Shown: positions 35,396 through 45,931 of the stretch, one piece after another
Layout: every line of letters starts with the position of its first letter
Numbering within the stretch: position 1 is the first letter of the stretch
Assembly (NCBI GenBank): GCA_963565915.1
Contig: OY751487.1
Location: 3,162,001-3,226,000 of the forward strand
Length of the DNA: 64,000 bases
From: Entoloma clypeatum
Lineage: Eukaryota > Basidiomycota > Agaricomycetes > Agaricales > Entolomataceae
Reading direction: 5' to 3'
Translations under genes and position numbers: made by a program
Notes under the pieces: model-generated
Seen by the model: only the letters and a program-made list of their open reading frames with translations
Told to the model about the DNA's origin: nothing
The model's database searches: none

Positions 35396-37733
35396 TCATT
35401 GCGTGCTGTATGCCGCATTGTGAATGCTGACACTTCTTCCACTTGGATCCGTTGAACATCCCCAATCACCCCGAGGTACCCAGCTGTCAGTGCTCGGTGT
35501 GAGATGACATTTTATGAGATGGAGATAAGGAAGTCGTACCGTACAGCTGTCTTGGCCGCCGTCTCCGATGGGAACAAACCTGGAACCAACATTAGTCACT
35601 CTTGGACGAGGTCTGCATGTACACACCATCGAAGATTTGTCGGATATAGTATGCTTCTTTGGTATCTGGCCCATCGGTCCAACGTTCGGTCCTCTTGGCA
35701 AACGCTTCGTCTGAAACAGCTTCTTCGGCATGTTCCTTGATTCTGTGGTCAAATGATTAGGGATTCCGCATGGTAACGGAGTGAGGGGGAATCAGTTTGT
35801 ACCCGTCGATCCAAGAGTATCCCACGCCGTCCGAGAATTGTTCTTTCTGTCGCCAGAGGATGGAACGTGGCAAGTATGGCTTGGAAGAGAAACTCAGTCA
35901 AACAAGACATAAAAGGTTTGGTGGGATCCACATACCTTTTCACCTGGGGCGCAATCGAACGCTTTGCGAAGAATATACTGTGGATGAAAGAATCAAACAG
36001 CGGTCTGGAATCATGCCTTTTTTCGACCTTACTTTCTCCATTTTTGGATGACCGTCCTCGTCTACTTCCTGGTTTGCCCCTTTGCTAAACATCTTTTCCG
36101 TTGCATCAATATTCATAGCGACATCCAAAAAAGCCTTGTCGAGAAAAGGAACGCGAGCTTCCAGACCCCAAGCCATCGTCGATCTAATTGCGTGTGAGTA
36201 TGCGGAAGACAGCAGCCGCCAGATACAACATACTTGTTAGCCCGGAGGCAATCCGCTGTATGAAGATTCTTGACGCGCTTGACACATTCTTGTTGGAAAG
36301 ACTTTTTGTGAGGCGCGGCATGGAAATACAAATATCCTTGAAAAGGATCGGCGTTTAATGGCCAAGGGTTTTGGGGAAAGGTTCTTACCACCAAAGATCT
36401 CGTCACTTCCTTCACCGCTGAGCACCATCTTAACACCCATGGCTTTGATTTTCCGACTGAGGAGGTACATGGGAGTGCTAGCACGAACGGTAGTGACATC
36501 ATATGTCTCGAGGTGATAGATGACTTCTGGGATCGCATCTAAGCCTTCTTGCACGGTGAAGACATATTCATGATGCACTGTTCCAAGATAATGGGCAGCT
36601 TTCCTGGCAGCCAAAAGGTCAGGGGAATTCTCTAACCCGATAGAGAAAGAGTGGAGCTGGGGCCACGCGGCGAGGGTTGCTACACAATTATGATGAAGAC
36701 TTTCCAACGAAGGGGAATGGAGTGTTCTTTTCACCTTGGTCAGTTACAAGTCCAATCTTTGGAGACTTTGGTGTTGGGGGACCACTGGACACCTCCCGCA
36801 ATTTCTTCTGCCGGAGCTCATACTGTGCTTGGGCGACCTTTTCTGTTTCCCTCGCTGCAATGGCAGCAATCAAGCTACTGTCGAGACCACCACTGAGAAG
36901 GACGCCATATGGCACCTCTGACATCAGTCTCTTGCGCACTGCAGCCTCAAGAGATTCGCGAAGAAGGATAAAATCGGTAGAGTCGGTCGCCGTGAAACCG
37001 TTTGGTCCGTCTTCATCCCCATTCCACCAGGAAGGCTGATAATATCTTGTTGTTGACTGGTCACGACTGTCATATACATAACCAGGGGGGAAGGATATGA
37101 TTTTATCGCAATCATCGATGAGCGCCTTGAGCTCGGACGCAAAAAAGATGGCGCCAGGACGTTTGGAACTCCAGCCTTGGTACAATGTTGTGATGCCGAT
37201 GGGATCTCGTGAGGCGATGATTCGTGCAGGCGAGACAGACTCGTCTAGCAGAACGAAAGAAAACATTCCATCCAAGCGAGTGCATAACTCCTTGTCGTAT
37301 TTTTTATACTTTTGGTGATACCACTGAGTTACTAGCTTCGTATGCACTGTCGATCCACGGGACTCACCAGTGGAATGATAATTTCACAGTCGGAATGAGT
37401 CTTGAAGTTGACGCCTGGCCCGACAGTCGCTCGAAGAGCGACGTGGTTATAGATCTCACCGTTGACAGCAAGGATTACCTTGCCGTCTTCACTTATCAGG
37501 GGTTGAGCACCAGTGTCTGAATGAAACTATGAGACAACTCCCTCTAGTGGCTGAGAGAGTGGCTGACCGACTCCAACAATAGCAAGTCGCTCATGGACAA
37601 GAATTGCATTGCTGCCGACGAAGCAACCAGACCAGTCTGGGCCTCGGTGTCGAAGTCTCTTGGATAGAGCAATGAAATGTGCCCTATCGTTGGTGGGTTT
37701 CTCTAAGCCATGTACTGCGAGGATTCCGCACAT
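35396..37733 (-). CDS. ASN1: Asparagine synthetase (glutamine-hydrolysing)
   Basis: Starts [20 protein letters not shown]; the Cys after Met is the N-terminal nucleophile of the class II glutamine amidotransferase domain, so this ATG (37731-37733) is required even though the frame is open further upstream. Further landmarks: [23 protein letters not shown], then the ATP pyrophosphatase loop [28 protein letters not shown] and [21 protein letters not shown], ending [19 protein letters not shown]. Known reaction: aspartate + glutamine + ATP to asparagine + glutamate + AMP + PPi (EC 6.3.5.4), cytosolic. Many short introns. It is divergent from PI synthase (269 bp shared upstream region). Confidence 0.95.
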
Positions 37734-38002
37734 GTTGGTATTGGAGAGCGCGACGCGGAAGGAGAGATCGGAATTATATGTCCATGACTCGGCCGAAGAT
37801 AAGATAAGACGAATATGGCGACTGAGTTTGCCAACAAGTCTTGAAGGGTTTGAGGGCGGCGTCAACGATGGCTCGACGACGGTTCTGGTTCAACTAGTAC
37901 AGTGTATCTGTTACACTCAAGAATAGTTGATGAACATGTGCTTCAAAAAACTTTCTTGCCGACCGCTTACGCGATACGTAAAGCACTTGTCTCCCAGACA
38001 GA

Positions 38003-38981
38003 ATGGCGGATTCAACACCCCAACGGCGCCGGCGAGGACCCTCTATCGAAGTGGTGGATGCGAAACTGGCCGTGGACTTGGCCACTGCGCAGACATACTC
38101 GGAGAATGTCTTCCTTTTTGTGCCGAACCTTATTGGTGAGGCAAGCTGTGACGAGTCGAACATGAAGATTGACAGTGTCGATAGGATATGCGCGCGTCAT
38201 TCTGGCGGGGTTGTCGCTCCATTTTATGAGCTACCATCCAAAGTACTGCACGCTCGCGTACGTGGTGTCGTGTCTTTTGGATGCGGTGGATGGACAGATG
38301 GCCCGTGCGTTGAACCAAACGTCAAAATTTGGAGCAGTGTTGGACATGGTCACTGATCGGTGAGTGTGTTTCGTGTGCATGTATATGCAGGATGGTCTCA
38401 ACAGTGTGCGGTAGATGCACGACGTCTTGCTTGCTGTGTTACCTTGCATCAGCCTATCCCGACTTTGCAATTTTGTTCCAATTTCTGATTGCGCTGGACT
38501 TTAGCAGTCATTACATGCACATGTACAGGTGAGTAAGCGATCATGGTAGTGGAGGCAGACATGGGGCCGATCAGGTTCACTCTCTCAGCTCGCTCGTGAC
38601 GGGGTCGCGGAGCCACAAGCTTGTAACGAGCGACGTGAGCCGGATTCTGTGGCTGTACTACAATGATTCAGTGAGGGTTAACACTTTGTTTTCACGGAGA
38701 GAGATGTCTGATGAGGTTGTTTCTAGCGAACGTTGTTCCTGGTGTGCGCAGGGAACGAGCTGTTTTATGTGTCGTTGTACCTGATGAAATGGGTGACGGA
38801 GCCTATGGGGCTGGGCGGAATGATGGCGAGGATGACGTTTGCGCAGGCGCTGGCGGTGTTGAGCTGTCCTGTGTGGTTTGTGAAGAACGTGATCAACTTT
38901 GTGCAGTTATGGAAGGCGTCGAAGATTCTGGTCGGGGTAGATCTTGCAGAAAGAGAGAAGGCGCGTCGATATAAAAAATAA
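38003..38981 (+). CDS. PIS1: Phosphatidylinositol synthase (CDP-diacylglycerol-inositol 3-phosphatidyltransferase)
   Basis: Starts MADSTPQRRRRGPSIEVVDA; YSENVFLFVPNLI-GYARVIL spans the first intron. The CDP-alcohol phosphatidyltransferase signature is complete: DAVDGQMARALNQTSKFGAV followed by LDMVTDR, i.e. D-x2-DG-x2-AR-x8-G-x3-D-x3-D with all catalytic and metal-binding residues. Hydrophobic membrane segments flank it, and it ends with the basic tail EREKARRYKK. Known reaction: CDP-DAG + inositol to PI + CMP (EC 2.7.8.11) in the ER membrane. Four to five short exons. The C-terminal KKxx-like lysines could aid ER retention (inference). Confidence 0.95.
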
Positions 38982-39042
38982 ATATTATATATACATATTA
39001 CTCTATAATATTATCTGACACGTGCTCGTGATTTTCTCTGCC

Positions 39043-42000
39043 ATGCACCGTCACGCCCTCCGCCGCGCCCTCCTCGTCCGACGGCCTCATCGTAGACAGC
39101 TCACCACCGCCCCGCCGGATTCCTCCGACCCGCCCCCGCCAAAGATCCGTCGCGGCCGCGCCCCGTCCTCGCCATCCCCAATCAAGGACTCCGAGGCCGT
39201 CATCCTCCCCGATGCACTCGACGTTCTCTGGTCCCACCTCCCCCCGCCCCCCCATGATCATGACCATCTCCCGCCCACAGAAATCCTGCAGGATGCTCTT
39301 AACAACCTTCTCATCTCCCTCCACCCCCAGACCCAGCATCGTGCCACCTTTCCCTCCCCACTTGGCCCTCCGACCGAACCCACCCTTGCCCTCTATTGCC
39401 CCATAGAAGGCGGCGACTACATCATCGACGCTACCGTCCGAGAACTCGCTCGCCAAATTCACGCTGAGGTCCTTGTCCTTGACGCTGTCCACCTTGCCGC
39501 GGGTGAATGGGGCCATTTCGGGCCTGGTGCGTCCTTTTCATTCCCCCATCTTGTCGTCGGCCTCACGGCTCATCTTTGTCTTACAGCCGCCAACTCCCTC
39601 TCCCTGCCCCGTAACCCATTACACTTCCCCTCAGTAGCCGTCCCTTCCCATGCCACCTCCCAGCCGCCCTCACCCGAGGAAGATGATGATTTCGAGATGC
39701 CGTTCCCCATGTCTCGTAAGATGACTTTGACAGTCATTCCGCAGCCTGTTTTGCATGCGCGCACAATCCTTTCTTCCCCCTCCCGCAGAAATGCTCCCCC
39801 TAGCAAAATCAAAGTCTTTTTTGACACCCTTGTCAACTTGCCCACTGATCCATCCTTTGCCAAAGGGCGTCCTCGTTTGATCTATGTCCGCGACTTCCCC
39901 ATTCTCGCCCCTTCATCCTCCTTCTGGTACCCGCCCCTTCTGTCTGCCGTCCGAGAACGTCGCCGCGGTCCCATCTCTCGACCCTCCTCGCCTGTCTGCA
40001 ATCCTATGACAATCATCTTTGGCATCACACCCCCTTTAACTCAACCGAACCCTCAAACCTCTTTTCCCACCGCCAGCCTCCTTAACTTGCTTGCTCACCG
40101 TTCGTCTACTACTCACCTTCCCACCGAATCTAAATCCGGCAAATCAGATGACTGGGGCGAGGACGAGGCGGCAGACGCTGCTAGAGAAAAACGGCTCCGC
40201 GACAGGCTGCGGAAATGGGACAAGGGCGAATCTGTGCTCCTTGAAGAGCTGCCAAGACTCTCCATTGCTCATGAAGGGGAGTTCAATGATAATGATAGAT
40301 CCGACATCATCGTCGTAGGCCCCCCGGGTTTCCCACCAATTCCGGGTATGGGTACATCAGCACCTGGCCAATCCCCCTCCCAAGCCGATGTCGCCTTTTT
40401 CAGGACCTCCATTCTGGTTCCTAAGACACGGTCCATTCCGAAGGAACGAGAGGTTCGTGTCGCCAGAAGAAGAGAAGTCAATGAACTGACCATGCGGATG
40501 GGTATCGGCGCGGCTGGGGGTGTCATGGAGCAGGAAAATGCTGTAGCAGCACTTTTGGATATTCCTACCTCAAGAGATAATGTTGAGAACACGTTGACTT
40601 CTCAAGTCTCTGTCCCCTCCATGTGGGAGAACTGGGGAAACAAAGTTGAAACATGGTCCAACGTTCGTCGAATTGCTGATCGTGCAATAGGCCAAACTCT
40701 GACCATGGAGCGGTCCTCGGACAAGTTTGAAGATGAAACTCTGACCCTCGATTCTACCACTGTACCATGGTCCGCTGTACGCAATGCGTGGCATGTACAT
40801 CGGTCGTGTAAAGACCTCCGGACATCTTGGTTAAAAGACACCTTTTCTGTACACCCCATCCGAGAACAAGAGGATGTGGATGAACCTGGTCAGGATCAGA
40901 CTGATCAACTTGTGGAGATGGTCAAGAATGACGAAGATCTCGACAGTCATGAACAGAGGCTCTTGCCGTGTATTGTGGACGCTGGTGAGTTTGACTTTAT
41001 CACCTGCATGTTCGCTTCCTCACTGTGACTCTTTCTAGCTTCGATGCCAACTTCCTTTGATCAGGTGCATCTACCACCTCACACAATTGATTCTGTCCGA
41101 ACAATCGTCTCCCTACCTTTGCTCCACCCGCGGGCATTCCAACAAGGAATTCTTAAAGATCATGCCATGACTGGTTGCCTTTTGTTTGGTCCTCCAGGAA
41201 CAGGGAAAACACTGGTCGTGCGCGCCCTAGCCAGAGAAGCGGGTTGCCGAATGCTAACGATATCTCCTTCAGATGTCATGGACATGGTAAATTGGATATT
41301 CACTTCTCTTCATCCGTAACTAACCAAACATATATAGTATGTAGGTGAAGGAGAGAAGCTGGTCAAGGCCGTCTTCTCGTTGGCACGTAAACTGTCACCT
41401 TGCGTCGTGTTTCTAGACGAGATTGATGCCCTGTTCGGTGCCCGTATGTCCGCGCGAGAAAGCGGAGGTGCTTTCGCTCACCGAGGAGTCATCACCGAAT
41501 TCATGCAAGAAATGGATGGACTCAAGTCTTCGAAAGAAGACCGTGTCATTGTTATTGGCGCAACCAATCGACCGTTTGATTTGGATGACGCTGTTCTTCG
41601 CAGGCTTCCGAGGCGACTCTTGGTCGATCTCCCAGGTGAGAGAGAACGAGCTGGTAGGTCACTTGGATCCTCCCGAACTCTCCTGTTGTCTTATCAATGC
41701 CATAGGGATCCTCAAAATTCTTCTACGTAACGAGAGCCTTGCTGAGGACGTCGACATCAGGGTGTTGGCGAAGCAAACTGAAAGTTTCTCTGGCTCCGAT
41801 CTCAAACGTAAACAATGATCTTATCGAACACCGATATTTTGCTGAACCTTTTTTCAAACAGACCTTTGTGTCTCAGCCGCTTTGGATGCCGTCAAAGAAC
41901 ACGTTCGTCTTCCTTGGTCCACTTCACCGTCACAACCCGGACCTTCCGCTGCTTCAGAAATATTACTGACTCACGATGATCCGTCACCTGTTGATCCGTC

Positions 42001-42304
42001 AGCAACCACCTCCTCTGTTTCAAACGAGACTGTCGACGAACTAGACGTCCGCATCCTCTGTTTGCACAATTTTTGCAAGGCACTCAAAGAAATTACACCA
42101 TCCTCTTCCGAATCCCTCGGTAGCCTAGCAGAACTTCGGAAATGGAATGACGAGTTTGGTGAAGGACGGAGACTCCAGAAACGTCAACAATTCTGGGGCA
42201 AAGGCAGATTTGGATTTACAGACAAACAGCATCAGGAAGACGAGAACGCCAAGGTTCTTCCCTCCCTGTCGGAGCAGCGTCCCAGTACAGTTGCAATACC
42301 GTAA
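39043..42304 (+). CDS. Msp1/ATAD1-like AAA ATPase with long N-terminal region, probably mitochondrial
   Basis: The first exon alone encodes about 645 residues starting [20 protein letters not shown], a basic, Arg-rich presequence. Three to five short introns interrupt the C-terminal AAA domain: [20 protein letters not shown] (Walker A), [17 protein letters not shown] (Walker B), [20 protein letters not shown] (sensor and Arg-finger region), [20 protein letters not shown]. The spacing and the pore-side sequence [20 protein letters not shown] match the Msp1/ATAD1 group, which extracts mislocalised membrane proteins. However, Msp1 is a short, tail-anchored protein, whereas this has a large unannotated N-terminus and a long C-terminal extension ending PSTVAIP. 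A matrix or inner-membrane role is an inference from the presequence. Confidence 0.85.
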
Positions 42305-42332
42305 TGTTCTGCATAGAGTAGTAATCACAGTA

Positions 42333-43204
42333 ATGCATGGATCAACCAGTCTCACCCCTTCTGGCATTCTCCTCGCCTCAATGTCCAACCTCACCATTCT
42401 TCAAACCTACGCACAAAAGGATCCCGCTGGCTTGCCACCTTCAATCCTTTTCAATCATTCTGCAACGACATTGACCCTATATGATGCTTATCCCAAGTCA
42501 ATTTTCCATTTCCTCATACTTCCTCGCATCCTGCCGGATCTGTCCCCGTCCGAAGGATCTGATCTTGATAGCCTGAGGACACTCCTTCGGGGTGACAAAA
42601 CGCAGGCGAAGCGAGTGGTCACTGCCTTGAATGATGAGGCGAACCATTTGCGCCAAGAAATCGAGGATGAGATGGTCAAGCGCTACGGTTTCAAGTGGGG
42701 CATCTGGATTGGTTTCCATGCAGTCCCTTCAATGCGGTGAGTGGGCAATTCAAAGCTGAGCATATCTGCCCGTCTCTTGAATAGCAACGGATATACCAGA
42801 CATCTTCATTTGCATGTCCTTTCTGCCGACTTGTGCTCAGAAAAGTTGAAGAACAAGAAGCACTACAACTCGTTTCACCCGAAACTCGGATTCTTCCTTC
42901 ACGTCAACGATGTCTTCTCCTGGTTCGACGCTGATGAAACATACTTTGGGTCTGTGAGTCGACGGTACCAATGTTCTTCTCCAAGTGTCAGGAATGACAC
43001 GCTCTCTAGATGGCGAAATTGGACTCAAAGACATATGAGCAACTTCTCAAAAATGATCTTTCTTGTTGGCAGTGCGGCTCTGAAACAAGAAATATCCCAG
43101 CGTTAAGGGCCCACCTTCAGGGGGAATGGGACAGCATTGCAGAGAGAGAAAGGGCCAGGTTTGAGAAGAGAGAGGTCGAGAAAGTAGCTCCCAAGAAGAC
43201 CTGA
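42333..43204 (+). CDS. HNT3: Aprataxin-like DNA repair hydrolase
   Basis: Three exons (introns 42737-42784 and 42954-43009) give 255 residues from ATG 42333, or 239 from ATG 42381 (MSNLTILQTYAQ), which may be the true start. HIT domain: LYDAYPKSIFHFLILPR, then RHLHLHVLSADL, the histidine-triad motif. A C-terminal zinc finger follows (CWQCGSETRNIPALRAHLQG), as in fungal Hnt3 and animal aprataxin. Known role: removes AMP from abortive ligation intermediates at 5' DNA ends in the nucleus. Only 28 bp separate it from the stop of the upstream AAA gene on the same strand. Confidence 0.93.
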
Positions 43205-43330
43205 ATCGGCCTGTATTATACAGGGTTCGGGTGGTCATGCAACAGATGCACAGCCAGGTCTATCACCGTAATTGTACACACTTTCCGGAAATTGGAATAC
43301 AAATGAGAGTTGGACTGCAGGAAACGAAAC

Positions 43331-45075
43331 TCAGGCAACTACGGCTCCGTCGTTCTTGGCGGCGGTGTGGAGTCTCGTAGCACGAGTCCTTTCAGTTGCC
43401 AACCGAATGGCCCAAGTGAGCTCATATGTTCTGACAGCATCTGAGATAATGGACTCCATCAGACTGAAATAGTGAGAGGGAGTAATGGCTGCTGACCTTC
43501 ATAGGTGCTTAGAATCTGAGCCGCTTCCGGATCTTCCTCAATGTCCTCCACAATGTCAATCAAGTTGGAGATTTCAGAAAAGAAAGGGTCATCGTCGGGG
43601 AACCTTATCGCCTGCTCCAAATCGTCCCCCGGCTTTCGAACATAGAGGACAGGTTGCACGTATGGGTTGACCAACCTGGTGAGAAAATGGGATCAGAAAG
43701 GCAGCCAAAATAGCTAGACAAGTGGAAACAATACTTGAGGGAATACCCATCGGCGTATACTTCGAGCTCGCAACTATAATTCGTCCCTTGGAGGGCGACG
43801 ATGTGATTGAAGCTACCGACGGCGCCACTCTCGTATTTCCTTGTTGAACCTGGTAAGATGGAACAAACACGGGGGGGTACAAGGTGACTGGTACTTGCCA
43901 GGTAGCGGTGGTAACGCGAGGAATTCTGTTCTCGGGGGCGATTGCGGTTTCATCAATACCCAACTTGGAGAGATGTCCTGCGTTCTCGTCCCACTCGAGT
44001 GAGTGAGCGGTCACGGAAGAGATATCGACTTCTCCACCAAAGTAGCGAGAAAGATCACAAAAGTGTGTGCCTTGTTCGATGACAGGGCCGGCACTGCATC
44101 AGGAGGTTAAGCGCGAGAGAAACTCTGACGAGGGCGATTGACGGTTGACCTCCTGGATTTGTCCCACCAGTCGGGTTTTGCGATAGACTCATAGGCACAA
44201 GCATAACGTGCGATGGTGGCCATGACGGTGAGGTTATTTTCCTCGATGATCTTCTTCATCATCTGGACGGCTTTGAGGTAACGGAGCATATACCTAGGGA
44301 TCGTGAGCAGGGGCAATATTTTGACAAGACTGAGGAGCAATACCCGACAGAACAGATGGTCTTTGAATCGATGATGCTTTTTGCGATTGTGAAACCCTCT
44401 TCGATCTCGTGGTGAGGGCCGGTTGCGATAGGTTTCTCGATGAACAATGCTACACCAGGGAAATGCTTGAGGATCTGCATCTCGACATCGCGTCCGGGCT
44501 GAAGTGAGCCACGGAACCTGGGAGGGCTCCCGATGACGATGACGCGAGGACGATCCTTGTGGGACATGTTCTTGATGAAGTCGTCCAGGGATTTGAAGAG
44601 ACGGGTGTCTCGGTAGGCAGAGAGGACGAAAGAGTCACATTTTTTCTGGAGAACGGCGGTGGCGCGTTCTACGGCGGGATCGATGATCGCGACTACTTTC
44701 AGACGCGGGCCAAGCTTACTGTAGAAAGGGGTGAGGAAGGAGAGATGGGACAGGGAATGACTGACTGTTCAAAGCGGAAGGAGTGGTTCCAGGGACCCTC
44801 ATCAGATCCTGCGATCGAGAGCGATTGGGATGACGGGGGGAGGGGAGAGAGACGGGGGACGGACCAAACATGATGTTGCCAGCACCGATGAAGAGGACGT
44901 TGAAATGGTCGGACCCGCCGACGTGGCTCGCCCTGGAGACAGGTTAGGGGGACAACGGGACGGGGACTGAGATGGAACTAAGCTTGTCCATGGGGATGAG
45001 GCGGGAGGGATCTATGGAGGGGCGGCGGGAGGAGAGGCCTGAGGGGCGGCGGGCAGAGGGGCGGCGACTGGCCAT
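43331..45075 (-). CDS. Gfo/Idh/MocA-family NAD(P)-dependent oxidoreductase
   Basis: A multi-exon gene. The first exon gives an Arg/Ser/Pro-rich start (MASRRPSARRPSGLSSRRPS). The Rossmann motif NVLFIGAGNIMFG follows after an intron, then AIIDPAVERA. The conserved EKP motif lies in VALFIEKPIATGPHHEIEEG, followed by GYMLRYLKAV and EQGTHFCDLSRYFGG, which carries the typical catalytic-region histidine. It ends AAKNDGAVVA. Known family role: oxidation or reduction of sugars and related polyols. The substrate is not predictable. The exon 1/exon 2 junction near 44940-44990 is uncertain: no strong GT donor fits the frame. Convergent with HNT3; 42 bp from the coiled-coil gene. Confidence 0.85.
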
Positions 45076-45117
45076 GGTGGAGGAGGACGAGTTCAAGTTG
45101 TTTGTACATCATATTCA

Positions 45118-45526
45118 TCATCTGCTACCTACTACCTCCTCCCTCCTCCGCTCTGCCGCCGCCAGTCTCTCGCTCAACGCCTTCAGCTCTGCCTTCAGCT
45201 TTTCGTTCTCCTCAGACAGCTTCAGCACGTTCGACGCCCGTTTCTGCACCTTCTCCAGCCTGCACAGTTCTCGTCACCAACTCGCACGACAGACACACAA
45301 CTCACCCCGCGTCCGACGTGCCTAGGATCAGGATCGACGACAACTCCAGCCCAAAATCTGCGTTGGGTATCTCTGGGAGTGGCTGCAGAGGCGATGCAGC
45401 GCGACGAGGAGGCGAGCTGCTCGCGCCGTTGGTACTTCTCGATCGTTCACATAGCAGTAGAGTAGACACGTACTCATCGTCGACCTCAACGTGCGCCGCA
45501 CTGTCCGCAGATGTGGAGGATGTCAT
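45118..45526 (-). CDS. Small coiled-coil protein, 120 aa
   Basis: Two exons with intron 45260-45305 (46 nt) sum to exactly 121 codons. The N-terminal part, starting MTSSTSADSAAHVEVDDEYV, is Ser/Pro-rich. The C-terminal exon is a heptad-like, charged helix (VLKLSEENEKLKAELKALSE ... RREEVVGSR). There is no membrane segment or known domain. Its ATG (45524-45526 on the minus strand) overlaps the plus-strand ATG of the PIG-Y-like gene at 45525-45527. A leucine-containing coiled coil suggests dimerisation. The function is unknown. Confidence 0.7.
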
Positions 45527-45861
45527 GGTGATGGTAAACAACTAGGATTGATCTCCCACTCCCCCCTTCTCACCTCTTCTCCGAAGCCTCTCACTGGTCA
45601 TGCAATCCTCCTTTTCTCTGCCTCCTATCTCGTCCTCGCAACATACGCACTCCTCCTTAGCCCCTTCCTCCCGCTCTCCGGCATCCCTGTACGTCCAACA
45701 CCTGGCTATCTCGTTGTTCCACTCCTCACAAACATATCCAGCTTCTCGACGCCCTTGCCAACGACTCCCATTACAAATACTTTTCTGTATTGATCATACC
45801 CACCGCTGTTTATTTCATCATCGCCAACTGGGTTGGATGGCAGTACTATAGCAACTCCTGA
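45525..45861 (+). CDS. PIGY: PIG-Y-like subunit of GPI-N-acetylglucosaminyltransferase
   Basis: Three exons: a 9-nt first exon (Met-Val-Met), intron 45534-45586, exon 45587-45688, intron 45689-45741, last exon to TGA 45859-45861. Total exactly 77 codons, 76 residues; animal PIG-Y is of the same size (about 70). Two membrane helices are visible: HAILLFSASYLVLATYALLL and, after LLDALANDSHYKYF, SVLIIPTAVYFIIANWVGWQ. The conserved turn and the C-terminal WVGWQYYSNS support the PIG-Y family, which helps the first step of GPI-anchor synthesis on the ER membrane. The tiny first exon is the least certain part: without it no ATG is in frame. Confidence 0.7.
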
Positions 45862-45931
45862 TCAACCAACCACATCCTACATACACCACAATAGATATCA
45901 AATAAATTAAACCTTCCCCCGAACATCTCAT

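Noticed and set aside
44936..44991. A third GC-AG intron in the oxidoreductase gene
   Set aside because: A GCTTAG donor would fit the frame, but it is far from consensus and the N-terminus is not conserved enough to prove it.
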